Below, in pieces: positions 1 to 9,199 of a stretch of 64,000 nt of DNA. Position 1 is the stretch's first letter. Every line of letters begins with the position of its first letter. The translations under genes were made by a program, and so were the position numbers. The notes beneath the pieces are model-generated. The model was not told the origin of the DNA and made no database searches. It was given only the letters and a program-made list of their open reading frames with translations. The DNA comes from CAIKZZ01 sp035524595 (GTDB lineage Bacteria > Pseudomonadota > Gammaproteobacteria > Steroidobacterales > Steroidobacteraceae): assembly GCA_035524595.1 (NCBI GenBank), contig DATKOP010000053.1:61496-125495 (forward strand). Reading direction: 5' to 3'.

Positions 1-718
<718 letters not shown>

Positions 719-720
<2 letters not shown>

Positions 721-741
721 GCGGCGGCTCAGCCGCCGCTC
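719..741. terminator. Palindromic hairpin between convergent rpoH and OmpA-family genes
   Basis: Bases 719-729 are the exact reverse complement of 731-741 (arm GAGCGGCGGCT, one central base). The rpoH stop is in the left arm and the stop of the convergent gene is at the centre. There is no T-run, so intrinsic termination is inferred from position and stem strength only. Confidence 0.5.
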
Positions 742-1421
742 GCCACCAGCGGTGACAGGGTCATTTCGACGCGCCGGTTGCGCGCGCGGCCCTCGGCGCT
801 GTCGTTGCTCGCGACCGGGTGGCCGTCGCCGGCGCCGATCGTGACGAGGCGGCTGCGGCGGATGCCACGCTGCTCGAGGTAGGCCGCGACCGCGGCCGCG
901 CGGCGCGCCGACAGCGACTGCTGGTGCTCGCCGCCGGCGCCCGTGTCGCCGTGCCCGGCGACCTCGATCACCGTCTTGTCGTACTTGCGCAGCAGCGCCG
1001 CGACGGCGTCGAGCACGCCGCCGAAGGCGGCGTTGAGCTCGGCACCGTCGGCGCCGAAGGCGACCGCGGCCGGCATGCTGAGCGTGACGTCGTCGCCCTT
1101 GCGCACCACGCCGACGCCGCTGCCGTCCAGCTGCTCGCGCAGCTTCGACTCCTGCACGTCCATGTAGTAGCGCACCGAGCCCGCGGGCAGCGCGTTGACG
1201 CCGGCACCGGTCGCGGCGCCGCGCAGGCGCTGGCGGGCGGCGTCGCCCGAGATCCAGCCCGCGGCGACGGCGCTCTGGGCCGTGCCGGGCAGCGCGATCT
1301 CGCGGCCGCCGGTCGCCGGGTTGACGGCCGTGCAGCCGACGGCGAGCGCGAGCGCGCCGGCCGCGAGGAGCCAGCCGGCACCCGCTCCGGCCCGCCTGCT
1401 GATCGCCATGCTGCAACGCAT
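729..1421 (-). CDS. OmpA-family outer-membrane lipoprotein
   Basis: Predicted periplasm-facing lipoprotein that would tether the outer membrane to peptidoglycan. The first 30 residues are a lipoprotein signal with lipobox ending LAVGC (Cys30 would be lipidated). The C-terminal half (about residues 105-225) is an OmpA-like peptidoglycan-binding domain: VIEVAGHGDTGAGGEHQQ, then LSARRAAAVAAYL, then a terminal NRRVEM motif. At 230 residues it resembles the Pal/YiaD group. The start at 1421 is preceded by GGGAG about 10 nt upstream; an internal ATG at 1409 would also keep the signal peptide. It is convergent with rpoH and divergent from the DUF962 gene. Confidence 0.88.
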   Translation of the reverse strand: MRCSMAISRRAGAGAGWLLAAGALALAVGCTAVNPATGGREIALPGTAQSAVAAGWISGDAARQRLRGAATGAGVNALPAGSVRYYMDVQESKLREQLDGSGVGVVRKGDDVTLSMPAAVAFGADGAELNAAFGGVLDAVAALLRKYDKTVIEVAGHGDTGAGGEHQQSLSARRAAAVAAYLEQRGIRRSRLVTIGAGDGHPVASNDSAEGRARNRRVEMTLSPLVASGG

Positions 1422-1527
1422 CGCTGCGACTCTCCCGGCGCCTGATCCGGCCCGAGTGTAGCGCGGCGCGAACCCGCGGGCCCGCCGCGGCGTTTGCTAC
1501 AGTGCGCGCCACCCTCAAGGAGACCGC

Positions 1528-1995
1528 ATGCGCTCCGTCGACGACTGGCTCGCCGAGTACGGCACGAGCCACGCCAACCCCGCCAACAAGGCGCTGCACT
1601 GGATCTGCGTGCCACTGATCGTGCTCGCCGTGCTCGGCCTCCTGTGGGCGCTGCCGGTGCCCGCGGCGGTCGCGCGGCGCGCGCCGCTCGTCAACTGGGC
1701 GACGCTGACGATCCTTGCCGGCCTCGGCTACTACGCGCTCTTGTCGGTGCGCCTCGCGCTCGGCATGCTGGCGCCGCTCGCGCTCGCGGTACTCGCGCTC
1801 GAACGCCTCGCCGCGCTCGCGACGCCGCTGTGGCAGAGCTGCCTCGCGATCTTCGTGATCGCGTGGATCGGGCAGTTCATCGGCCACGCGATCGAAGGCC
1901 GGCGGCCCTCGTTCTTCAAGGACCTGCAGTTCCTGCTGATCGGCCCGCTGTGGCTGCTGAGCGCGGTCTACCGGCGGCTGCGGCTGAGCTACTGA
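1528..1995 (+). CDS. DUF962/Mpo1-like membrane protein
   Basis: 155-residue integral membrane protein of the DUF962 family, whose yeast member Mpo1 is an iron-dependent 2-hydroxy-fatty-acid dioxygenase; the bacterial role is not established. It begins with the family's characteristic N-terminus (WLAEYGTSHANPANKALHWI) carrying conserved histidines. Hydrophobic segments lie near residues 30-50, 60-95 and 105-125, and IGQFIGHAIEGRRPSFFKD supplies the second histidine motif. AAGGAG 6 nt before the ATG supports the start. A TACAGT hexamer at about 1499 could be a -10 element. Confidence 0.88.
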   Translation: MRSVDDWLAEYGTSHANPANKALHWICVPLIVLAVLGLLWALPVPAAVARRAPLVNWATLTILAGLGYYALLSVRLALGMLAPLALAVLALERLAALATPLWQSCLAIFVIAWIGQFIGHAIEGRRPSFFKDLQFLLIGPLWLLSAVYRRLRLSY

Positions 1996-2022
1996 GCGGC
2001 GGCGCGCGGCGCGCCGCGCTCA
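1993..2022. terminator. Hairpin joining the stops of convergent genes
   Basis: TGAGCG at 1993-1998 pairs with CGCTCA at about 2017-2022, and the GC-rich interior can extend the stem with one bulged base. Both stop codons lie in the stem. No T-run is present. Confidence 0.4.
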
Positions 2023-2217
2023 GCGTCCGCGGCGCTTGCCGCGGCGGCGGCGTGGGCTCATGTGCTCGGTGACGATCCGCTGGTAGACCGCCGACACGGT
2101 GCGGCCCAGCACCCGTGCGATGTCGGCTCGTGGCGTCCCTTTTGCCACCAGCGACTTCAGCTTCTTGAGATCGGACGGCGTCCAGCCGTGCCCGTGATGA
2201 GCGCGCTTCTTGGTCAT
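2020..2217 (-). CDS. Small basic helix-turn-helix protein, function unknown
   Basis: 65-residue very basic protein. The central segment WTPSDLKKLKSLVAKG followed by IARVLGRTVSAVYQRI looks like a SANT/GcrA-type helix-turn-helix with a leading tryptophan. The tail is almost all Arg/Lys (RRRRGKRRGR), consistent with nucleic-acid binding. I chose the ATG at 2217 because AAGAG lies about 10 nt upstream and the domain starts soon after; an in-frame ATG at 2292 would add 25 residues with no domain. No partner gene is obvious. A DNA-binding regulator or nucleoid factor is inference. Confidence 0.7.
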   Translation of the reverse strand: MTKKRAHHGHGWTPSDLKKLKSLVAKGTPRADIARVLGRTVSAVYQRIVTEHMSPRRRRGKRRGR

Positions 2218-2344
2218 GAGGTTTGAACTCTTGGGACTTCTTGGATCGAGCCGCCGCGGAGTTTGATCCGCGACGGGGTCCGCATCATGCACGGTAATGC
2301 CGCGTTAGCCAACCTCTGTTTGATCGCGCCCCGGGGCCGGTCCG

Positions 2345-3643
2345 TTAACTTAAGTCGGCCGCCGCGGCGCGCACCGCCTCGGCGACGGCGGCGTGCACCG
2401 CGTGATCGAGGGCGTCGGGCACGAGGTCCGTGCCGGCCGCCTGGTCGGCGAGCGCGCGCGCCGCGGCCATCAGCATCCGGTCGGTGAAACAGGGCGCGCG
2501 CGCGTCGAGCGCACCCTTGAACAGCCCCGGGAAGCCGAGCACGTTGTTGATGCCCTTGCCGTCGGCGGCGAACGCCGCGCCGCACTCGAGCGCGACGACC
2601 GGCTCGATCTCGGGATCGGGATTGGAGAGCGCGAGGATCACCTGCCCCGGCCGCACCAGCTCCGGCCGGATCAGGCCCTTGACGCCGGTGGTCGCGATCA
2701 CGATGTCGCAGGTCGCCATGATCTCCTCCAGCGTCGCGCGCTGGCCGCCGAGCGCCGCGAGCCGCTCGAGTGCGGCGGGGCTGCGGTCCGCGCCGAGCAC
2801 CCGGCTCGCGCCGTGCGCGCGCAGCAGCCTCACGATGCCGATGCCGGCCGCGCCGAGGCCGATCTGGCCGATGACGCTGTCCTCGATGCGCCGGCCGACG
2901 CGGCGCGCGACGCCGTGCAGCGCGGCGAGCACGACCACCGCGGTGCCGTGCTGGTCGTCGTGCAGCACCGGCTTCTTCAGCCGCCGGCGCAGCTCGGCCT
3001 CGATCTCGAAGCACTCCGGCGCGGCGAAGTCCTCGAGCTGGATCGCGCCGAAGGACTTCTCGATCGCGACGATCGCGGCGACGACCCGCGCCGGCTCCTT
3101 GTCGTCGAGCAGGATCGGGATGCCGTTGATGCCGGCGAGCGAGGCGAACAGCGCCGCCTTGCCCTCCATCACCGGCAGGCCGGCCAGCGGACCGATGTCG
3201 CCGAGGCCGAGCACCGCCGTGCCGTTGGTGATCACGGCCACCGTGTGGCCGAGGCTGGTGTAGTCCCAGGCGCGCTCCGGCTGGTCGCGGATCGCGAGAC
3301 AGACGCGCGCGACACCGGGCGTGTAGATGTCGCGCAGCACCTGCTGCGTGTTGATCGGCAGGCTCGCCGACATGCGCAGCTTGCCGCCGCGGTGGCGGCT
3401 GAAGACGCGGTCCGACTTGCCGACGAAGCGCGCGTTCGGCAGCCGCTCGATGCGCTCGTAGAGGCTGCGGTCGGCGCTGTCGTCCATCTCGAGCGTGATC
3501 TCCCACAGGGTGCGCCCCTGCTCGCGCTTCAGCGAGTGCAGGTGCTGGATCACGAGGCCGGCGTCCGCGATCACCTGCAGCACGCTGGCGAGGCTGCCCG
3601 GCTGGTGCACCGTCTCGACCATCAGGATCTCGGGGATCTTCAT
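2345..3643 (-). CDS. Malic enzyme with N-terminal ACT domain
   Basis: Oxidative decarboxylation of malate to pyruvate with NAD(P) reduction, linking the TCA cycle to gluconeogenesis or NADPH supply. The 432-residue protein starts with an ACT ligand-binding domain (residues 1-80, beginning MKIPEILMVETVHQPGSLAS), which suggests amino-acid control. Catalytic motifs follow: YTPGVA, EGKAALF, metal-ligand region PECFEIE with HDDQHGTAVV, and the Rossmann motif GLGAAGIGI. It is shorter than the malic-enzyme/phosphotransacetylase fusions. Its ATG overlaps the stop of the upstream deacetylase-like gene by 4 nt (ATGA), implying translational coupling. Confidence 0.9.
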   Translation of the reverse strand: MKIPEILMVETVHQPGSLASVLQVIADAGLVIQHLHSLKREQGRTLWEITLEMDDSADRSLYERIERLPNARFVGKSDRVFSRHRGGKLRMSASLPINTQQVLRDIYTPGVARVCLAIRDQPERAWDYTSLGHTVAVITNGTAVLGLGDIGPLAGLPVMEGKAALFASLAGINGIPILLDDKEPARVVAAIVAIEKSFGAIQLEDFAAPECFEIEAELRRRLKKPVLHDDQHGTAVVVLAALHGVARRVGRRIEDSVIGQIGLGAAGIGIVRLLRAHGASRVLGADRSPAALERLAALGGQRATLEEIMATCDIVIATTGVKGLIRPELVRPGQVILALSNPDPEIEPVVALECGAAFAADGKGINNVLGFPGLFKGALDARAPCFTDRMLMAAARALADQAAGTDLVPDALDHAVHAAVAEAVRAAAADLS

Positions 3644-4554
3644 CGTCCGCGCTCCGCTCGCCAGCGCCCGACCGCCTCCTCGAAGACTAGCGCATGCAGC
3701 TCGGCCGTGCGCAGCGTGCTTGCCGCATAGCCGCCGCCGAGCACGATCGCGAGCGGGCAGCCGGCGTCGCGCAGCGTCGCGATCGCGAGCCGCTCGCGGC
3801 GCCTGAGCCCGGACTCCGACAGCGCCAGCCGTCCGTAGCGGTCGCCGGCGACGACGTCGACGCCGGCGATCAGGAAGGCGATCTGCGGGCGCGCCGCCGC
3901 GAGCGCCTCGGCGAGCGCCGCGGCCAGCGCCGCGAGGTAGGCATCGTCGCCGGTGCCGTCCGGCAGCTCGACGTCGCGGCTGGAGCGCTCCTTGCGCACC
4001 GGGTAGTTGCGCGCGCCGTGCAGCGACAGCGTGTAGACCTCGGGGTCGGCGGCGAAGATCGACGCCGTGCCGTTGCCCTGGTGCACGTCCAGGTCGACGA
4101 TCAGCGCGCGCGCCGGGCCGCCGTCGGCGCGCAGCGCGTGGACCGCGATCGCGACGTCGTTCAGCACGCAGAAGCCCTCGCCGTGGTCGGCGAAGGCGTG
4201 ATGCGTGCCGCCGGCGAGGTTGCCGGCGAGTCCGTCGGCGAGCGCCGCGCGCGCCGCGAGCCAGGTGCCGTGCGCGGCGAGCCGCGCGCGGCGCCACAGC
4301 CGCGGCGTGAACGGCACGCCGAGGCGCCGCCGCTCGGCCGGCGTCAGCGCATCGCCCGCGAGGCGCGCGAGGTAGTCCGGCGTGTGCACCCGCGCCAGCA
4401 GCTCGAGCGGCGCCTCCTCGGGCTGCATCACGTCGTCGGCCGCGATCAGGCCGCGCTCGATGAGCCGCGCGTACAAGAGCGGGTACTTGCCCATCGGGTA
4501 CGGGTGCGTCGGCGGCAGGTCGACGCGGTAGTCGGGATGGAAGCTGACACGCAT
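3640..4554 (-). CDS. Histone-deacetylase-family protein (class IV-like)
   Basis: Zinc-dependent amide hydrolase of the arginase/deacetylase fold; bacterial members deacetylate lysines, polyamines or small molecules. In 304 residues the hallmark sites are present: the double histidine GGTHH (118-119), zinc ligands in DLDVHQGNGT (Asp156, His158), GVDVVAGDRYG with the third ligand region, and LGGGYA near the end. The wording of these motifs is closest to the HDAC11-like class. It is the first gene of a two-gene operon with malic enzyme and is coupled to it by an ATGA overlap. The substrate cannot be read from sequence. Confidence 0.88.
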   Translation of the reverse strand: MRVSFHPDYRVDLPPTHPYPMGKYPLLYARLIERGLIAADDVMQPEEAPLELLARVHTPDYLARLAGDALTPAERRRLGVPFTPRLWRRARLAAHGTWLAARAALADGLAGNLAGGTHHAFADHGEGFCVLNDVAIAVHALRADGGPARALIVDLDVHQGNGTASIFAADPEVYTLSLHGARNYPVRKERSSRDVELPDGTGDDAYLAALAAALAEALAAARPQIAFLIAGVDVVAGDRYGRLALSESGLRRRERLAIATLRDAGCPLAIVLGGGYAASTLRTAELHALVFEEAVGRWRAERGR

Positions 4555-4673
4555 GCGGGCAGCGCCTCGCGGCGGGCCGGGCGCCGGCCGGCTGCGGCGC
4601 GATGCTCGCCGCGGCGCACCGGCCAGGTCAAGCGCCGCCCGGCGGGCGCCGGCGCCCCTGCGGGCCGGCGCCG

Positions 4674-4702
4674 TTGTCGGCCGATTTGGATTGGCGTAAC
4701 CT
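4674..4702 (+). promoter_or_regulatory. Possible sigma-70 promoter of the lipoprotein gene
   Basis: TTGTCG at 4674-4679, 17 nt, then TAACCT at 4697-4702. The -35 matches 4 of 6 consensus bases and the -10 matches 3 of 6, so this is a weak call supported by spacing and position. Confidence 0.3.
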
Positions 4703-4760
4703 CGCGGACCCGCTTGCGTCCAGGCGGGACATCGTCCTGCATCGCCTCGGAGGCCGTCGT

Positions 4761-5387
4761 ATGAAGCTCCCCGGAATTGTCGCCGCCAGGGCCGGCCGGC
4801 TGCTCGTCATGCTCGTCGCCACCGTCGCGCTCGGCGCCTGCGCCGGGCAGATGGAGCCCGCCAAGAAGATGCTCGCCGACGTCGAGGCCGCGGTCACCGC
4901 CGCCGGCGCCGACGCGCAGCAGTACATTCCCGACCAGGTCACCGCGGTCAACCGGCGGCTCGCCGAGCTCAAGGCCGCGTTCGACAAGCAGGACTACAAG
5001 ACCGTGATCGGCGCGGCGCCGGCGCTGCTGATCGAGGCCAAGGGCCTCGCCGACGCGGCCGCGGCGAAGAAGAAGGAAGTGCTCGAGGCGCTCGGCGCGC
5101 AGTGGACCGCGCTCGCCGCCGAGGTGCCGCAGCAGGTGTCGGCGATCGAGGCCAGGCTCGCGGCGATCGCCAAGACCAGGAAGCTGCCCGCCGGCGTCAG
5201 CAAGGACGCGGTTGAGTCGGCCAAGGCCGGGCTCGCGGAGGCCAAGAGCGGCTGGAACGACGCCAAGACCGCGTTCGGCGCCGGCGACGTGCAGGCGGCG
5301 CTCGCGAAGGCGAACGGCGTCAAGGCCAAGCTCGAGGAAGCGGCCGCCAAGCTCGGTGCCGGCGCCGCGGCGAAGCCGGCGGCCTGA
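4761..5387 (+). CDS. Helical lipoprotein of unknown function
   Basis: 208-residue exported protein with a lipoprotein signal ending VALGAC (Cys27). The rest is an Ala/Lys-rich all-helical domain without cysteines or catalytic motifs. It is built from heptad-like helices such as VTAVNRRLAELKAAFDKQ and AKAGLAEAKSGWNDAKTAF, resembling periplasmic coiled-coil or alpha-helical bundle lipoproteins. The ATG at 4761 is preceded by GGAGG at about 4749 and begins a proper signal peptide; longer in-frame starts would destroy it. It is divergent from the deacetylase/malic-enzyme operon. Function unknown. Confidence 0.85.
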   Translation: MKLPGIVAARAGRLLVMLVATVALGACAGQMEPAKKMLADVEAAVTAAGADAQQYIPDQVTAVNRRLAELKAAFDKQDYKTVIGAAPALLIEAKGLADAAAAKKKEVLEALGAQWTALAAEVPQQVSAIEARLAAIAKTRKLPAGVSKDAVESAKAGLAEAKSGWNDAKTAFGAGDVQAALAKANGVKAKLEEAAAKLGAGAAAKPAA

Positions 5388-5499
5388 GCGGCGCCGGGAG
5401 CGCCGCCGACCGAAGCCGCGCAGCGCGCCCCGGCCGGCGGCGCGCCGGGTCCCTTTGAACACGGGCGTCGCCGACGCCCTCAAGTGCCAGGAGTCTGAG

Positions 5500-6705
5500 A
5501 TGGCCGCCTCGCCCAGCAAGCAACCCAAGACCTCGAAGCACGTCAGCGCGCTCGACCCGCTCGACCTCTACGACGTGCGCTCGCTGCTGAGCGACGAGGA
5601 GCGCATGGTGCAGGACGCGGTCGGCCGGCTGGTCGACGAGAAGGTCCTGCCGGTCATCCAGCAGCACTTCGAGAACCACACCTTCCCGCGCGACCTCGTG
5701 CCCGAGCTCGCCGCGCTCGGCCTGCTCGGCTCCTCGCTCGAGGGCTACGGCTGCGCCGGCATGAACGCGGTCAGCTACGGCCTCATCTGCCAGGAGCTCG
5801 AGCGCGGCGACGCCGGCGTGCGCAGCTTCGTCTCGGTGCAGAGCTCGCTGTGCATGTACCCGATCTACAGCTACGGCAGCGAGGAGCAGAAGCAGAAGTA
5901 CCTGCCGCGCATGGCCAGGGGCGAGCTGATCGGCTGCTTCGGGCTGACCGAGCCGCACGGCGGCTCCGATCCCGGCAACATGAAGACCCACGCCAAGCGC
6001 AAGGGCAAGGACTGGGTCATCAACGGCGCCAAGATGTGGATCACCAACGGCGCGATCGCCGACCTGTGCGTGCTGTGGGCGATGACCGACGAGGGCATCC
6101 GCGGCTTCATCGTCGACAAGGGCACGCCCGGGTTCTCGGCGCCCGAGATCAAGCACAAGTTCTCGCTGCGCGCCTCGGTCACGAGCGCGCTGTTCTTCGA
6201 CAACGTCGTGGTGCCGGAGGCGAACGTGCTGCCCGGCGTCGTCGGCCTCAAGGGCCCGCTGTCGTGCCTGACGCAGGCGCGCTACGGCATCACCTGGGGC
6301 GTGATCGGCGCCGCCCAGGCCTGCCTCAGGCAGCTGATCGACTACACCAGGGACCGCGTGCTGTTCGGCCGCACGCTGGCGTCGAACCAGGCGATCCAGA
6401 TCCGGCTCGCCGAGATGAGCCGCAAGATCACGCTCGCGCAGCTGATGTCGCTGCAGCTCGGGCGGCTCAAGGACGCCGGCAAGATGGCGCCGGCGCAGGT
6501 GTCGCTCGCCAAGTGGAACAACGCCCGCGCCGCGATCGAGGTCGCGCGCGACGCGCGCGACATGCTCGGCGGCGCCGGCATCAGCGCCGAGTTCGTGCCG
6601 ATCCGCCACATGCTGAACCTCGAGAGCGTCATCACCTACGAGGGCACCGAGACCGTCCACCAGCTGACGATCGGCCGCGAGCTCACGGGAATCAACGCGT
6701 TCTAG
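5500..6705 (+). CDS. Acyl-CoA dehydrogenase, glutaryl-CoA dehydrogenase-like
   Basis: FAD-dependent acyl-CoA dehydrogenase of 401 residues. The closest fit is the glutaryl-CoA dehydrogenase group of lysine/tryptophan degradation, which oxidises and decarboxylates glutaryl-CoA to crotonyl-CoA. Visible motifs are the FAD/substrate signature CFGLTEPHGGSDPGNMKT, the MWITNG strand, and the C-terminal TYEGTETVHQLTIGRELTG containing the catalytic glutamate (Glu381). The ATG at 5500 follows CCAGGAG at 5488-5494. No electron-transfer flavoprotein or CoA-transferase gene is nearby. Subfamily assignment is less certain than the fold. Confidence 0.88.
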   Translation: MAASPSKQPKTSKHVSALDPLDLYDVRSLLSDEERMVQDAVGRLVDEKVLPVIQQHFENHTFPRDLVPELAALGLLGSSLEGYGCAGMNAVSYGLICQELERGDAGVRSFVSVQSSLCMYPIYSYGSEEQKQKYLPRMARGELIGCFGLTEPHGGSDPGNMKTHAKRKGKDWVINGAKMWITNGAIADLCVLWAMTDEGIRGFIVDKGTPGFSAPEIKHKFSLRASVTSALFFDNVVVPEANVLPGVVGLKGPLSCLTQARYGITWGVIGAAQACLRQLIDYTRDRVLFGRTLASNQAIQIRLAEMSRKITLAQLMSLQLGRLKDAGKMAPAQVSLAKWNNARAAIEVARDARDMLGGAGISAEFVPIRHMLNLESVITYEGTETVHQLTIGRELTGINAF

Positions 6706-6776
6706 CCGCCAGCGCCCGCGCCGCCGGCGCGGGCGACCCGGTCCCGCCCGGACCGCCGCCTCGGAGGACTGCCCGC

Positions 6777-7847
6777 ATGCCCCTCGAGCGCCTTCTCGCC
6801 CGCCTGCCGCGCGCCTTCGCCGTCGCGGCCCTGGCCGCCACCGGCGCCGCGCCGGCGGGCGCGGCCGCGCCCGCCGGCGCGCCCTCGTACGCCGTCGTCG
6901 ACCGCTGGGCGCTGGGCGGCACCGGCGGCTGGGACTACCTGACGCTCGACTCGCCGCGCCAGCGGCTGTTCATCACGCGCGGCGACCGCGTCGACGTCGT
7001 CGATATCGGCTCCGGCAAGCTCGCCGCGTCGATCGCCGGCGCGAGCGGCGCGCACGGCGTCGCGCTCGCGCCGGAACTGAGGCGCGGCTGGGTCAGCAAC
7101 GGCCGCGGCAACTCGGTGACCGAGTTCGACTACGACAGCCTCGCGGTACTGCGCACGGTGCCGGTGCCGGGCGCGAACCCGGATGCGATCCTGTACGAGC
7201 CTAGCGCGCGGCGCCTGTACACCTTCAACGGCCGCAGCAGCGACGTCACGGTATGCGACGCCGCGACGCTCGCGGTGGTGGCCAAGATCCCGGTGCCGGG
7301 CAAGCCCGAGTTCGCGCAGGCCGACGGCCGGGGCCACGTCTACGCCAACATCGAGACCGAGCCGGGGCAGCTGGTGCGCATCGACGCCGCGAAGCTGGTG
7401 GTCGACGCGACCTGGCCGCTCGCCGGCTGCAACAGCCCGAGCGGGCTCGCGCTCGACCGCGCGCACGGCCTGCTGTTCTCGGTGTGCGACGACGGGGTCA
7501 TGGCGGTCACCGACGCCGTCACCGGCAAGGCGGTCGCGCGCGTGGCCATCGGCAACGGCCCGGACGCCGCCGAGTTCGACGCCGAGCACGGGCTCGTGTT
7601 CAGCTCCAACGGCGCCGACGGCACGCTGTCGATCGTGCGCCAGGAGTCGCCGGACCGCTACGCGCTGCTCGCGACGCTGCCGACGCAGAAGGGCGCGCGC
7701 ACGATGGCCCTCGACCCGGCGTCGCGTCGCATCTACCTCGTGACCGCCGAGTTCGGCCCGCCGCCGGCGCCGACCGCCGACGCGCCGCGGCCGCGGCCGC
7801 CGCTGCTGCCGGACACCTTCACGGTGCTCGTCGCCGCGCCGCGCTGA
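6777..7847 (+). CDS. Exported YncE-like beta-propeller protein
   Basis: 356-residue protein with a signal peptide (residues 1-30, cleavage near AGAAAPAGA) and a seven-bladed YVTN/YncE-type propeller. Recurring blades have the form VYVTN-like strand, then a DxxTLxVVxxIPVPG turn (for example CDAATLAVVAKIPVPGKPEF and VTDAVTGKAVARVAIGNGPD). Such propellers act in the periplasm as binding platforms, and no catalytic role is indicated. GGAGG at about 6762 supports the start. It is convergent with the two-component sensor, and their stop codons pair in a hairpin. Confidence 0.82.
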   Translation: MPLERLLARLPRAFAVAALAATGAAPAGAAAPAGAPSYAVVDRWALGGTGGWDYLTLDSPRQRLFITRGDRVDVVDIGSGKLAASIAGASGAHGVALAPELRRGWVSNGRGNSVTEFDYDSLAVLRTVPVPGANPDAILYEPSARRLYTFNGRSSDVTVCDAATLAVVAKIPVPGKPEFAQADGRGHVYANIETEPGQLVRIDAAKLVVDATWPLAGCNSPSGLALDRAHGLLFSVCDDGVMAVTDAVTGKAVARVAIGNGPDAAEFDAEHGLVFSSNGADGTLSIVRQESPDRYALLATLPTQKGARTMALDPASRRIYLVTAEFGPPPAPTADAPRPRPPLLPDTFTVLVAAPR

Positions 7848-7867
7848 GCGGGTCGCGCGCGAGCTCA
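7845..7867. terminator. Hairpin joining the stops of convergent genes
   Basis: TGAGC (7845-7849) pairs with GCTCA (7863-7867), and the interior TCGCG/CGCGA continues the stem after a 3-nt bulge. Both stops are inside the stem; no T-run. Confidence 0.4.
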
Positions 7868-9199
7868 GGCGGTCGCCGCAGCGGCCGGCTCCGCCGGCGG
7901 CAGGATCACGCGCGCGACGATGCCGGCGCGGTCGCCGCGGTTGGCGAGCGTGACCGTGCCGCCGAGCCGCTCGGCGACTGCGCGCGCGGTCGCGAGGCCG
8001 AGGCCGCTGCCGCCGTCGTGCGCCGACGGCGCGCGGTAGAAGCGCTCGAACACCCGCCCGAGCTCCTCGTCCGGCAGCCCGGGACCCTCGTCGACGACCT
8101 CGAGCACCAGCTGCTCGCCGGCGCGCGACGAGCGCAGCCGCACCAGGCCGCCGCGCGGCGTGTGCCAGAGCGCGTTCTCGAGCAGGTTGCCGACCACCAG
8201 CAGCAGCTGGCCGAGGTCGCCGGGTGCGTCGCCGTCGGCGTCCGGCTCGAGCTCGATGCGCACGCCGCGCGCCGCGGCCATCGTGCCGTACAGGCCCGCG
8301 ATCTCCTCGAGCACGACGTCGACCGGCGTGCGCACCTGCGCGCGGCGTCCCTGGCCGTCGGCGGCGAGCGCGAGCAGGTGGTTCGCGAGCCGGACGATGC
8401 GGCCGATCCCGGCGCGCAGCTCGCCGAGGCGCGTCTCGCGCTCGGCCGGGTCGCGGCAGCCGTCGAGGACGTCCGCCTGCAGCTGCAGCGCCGCGATCGG
8501 CGTGCGCAGCGCATGCGCCGCATCGCCGACGAAGCGCCGCTCGTGCTCGAGCGACTCCCGCAGCCGGCCGATCAGCCGGTTCATCGCGTCGATCAGCGGC
8601 CGCAGGTCCTCCGGCTGCGAGGCCAGCGGCAGCGGGTCGAGGGCCAGCGGCGAGCGCTCCGCGACCGTGTGGATGGTCGCCTCCAGCGGCTCGAGCGCGC
8701 GCCGGATCACGAGCCCGATCACGAGCGCGAGCACCGGGATCAGCACGATGACCGGCAAGAGCGCCGCCAGCGCGCCGCCGAGCGCCGCCTCGTGGCGCAC
8801 CTGCACCGCCTGCGCGACCGCGACCGTGCGCGCTCCGGTGTCGAGCCCGTAGACGCGGTAGGGCGTGGTGCCGATGCGGCGCTCGCTGAAGCCGGGCACC
8901 GGCGTCGGCAGCGGCACGGCGGTGTCGGTGCTGTAGCGCACCTCGCCGGCCTCGTCGCGCACGGTCACCAGCAGGTCGTCCTGCGGGTCGCGCTCCGGGT
9001 TCACGGTGCGGCCGGCGGTCGGCACGGTCGGATCGATCTTGCGGGCCGCGACCAGGCGCGCCACCTGCTGCATCTGGTAGTCGAGCAGCGCCTGCGTCTC
9101 GCGCTCGGCGCGCAGGTAGACGAACGCGGCCGAGCCCGAGCCGACCACCGCGAGCGCGATCCACAGCCACAGCGTCAGGCGCGCGCGCAGCGTGGTCAC
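7865..9199 (-). CDS. Two-component sensor histidine kinase (QseC/PmrB-like)
   Basis: Inner-membrane sensor kinase of 444 residues: TM1 at 8-28, a periplasmic sensor loop of about 115 residues, TM2 at 143-165, a HAMP-like linker, HisKA with phospho-acceptor His229 in DAAHALRTPIAAL, and a HATPase domain (N box LLENALWHT, G1 DEGPGLPDEE, G2 GSGLGLATA). The residue after the histidine is Ala where E or D is more common, a substitution also seen in other QseC-like kinases. Its start overlaps the response-regulator stop by 4 nt, so the two form an operon. The signal is unknown. Confidence 0.93.
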   Translation of the reverse strand: MTTLRARLTLWLWIALAVVGSGSAAFVYLRAERETQALLDYQMQQVARLVAARKIDPTVPTAGRTVNPERDPQDDLLVTVRDEAGEVRYSTDTAVPLPTPVPGFSERRIGTTPYRVYGLDTGARTVAVAQAVQVRHEAALGGALAALLPVIVLIPVLALVIGLVIRRALEPLEATIHTVAERSPLALDPLPLASQPEDLRPLIDAMNRLIGRLRESLEHERRFVGDAAHALRTPIAALQLQADVLDGCRDPAERETRLGELRAGIGRIVRLANHLLALAADGQGRRAQVRTPVDVVLEEIAGLYGTMAAARGVRIELEPDADGDAPGDLGQLLLVVGNLLENALWHTPRGGLVRLRSSRAGEQLVLEVVDEGPGLPDEELGRVFERFYRAPSAHDGGSGLGLATARAVAERLGGTVTLANRGDRAGIVARVILPPAEPAAAATA

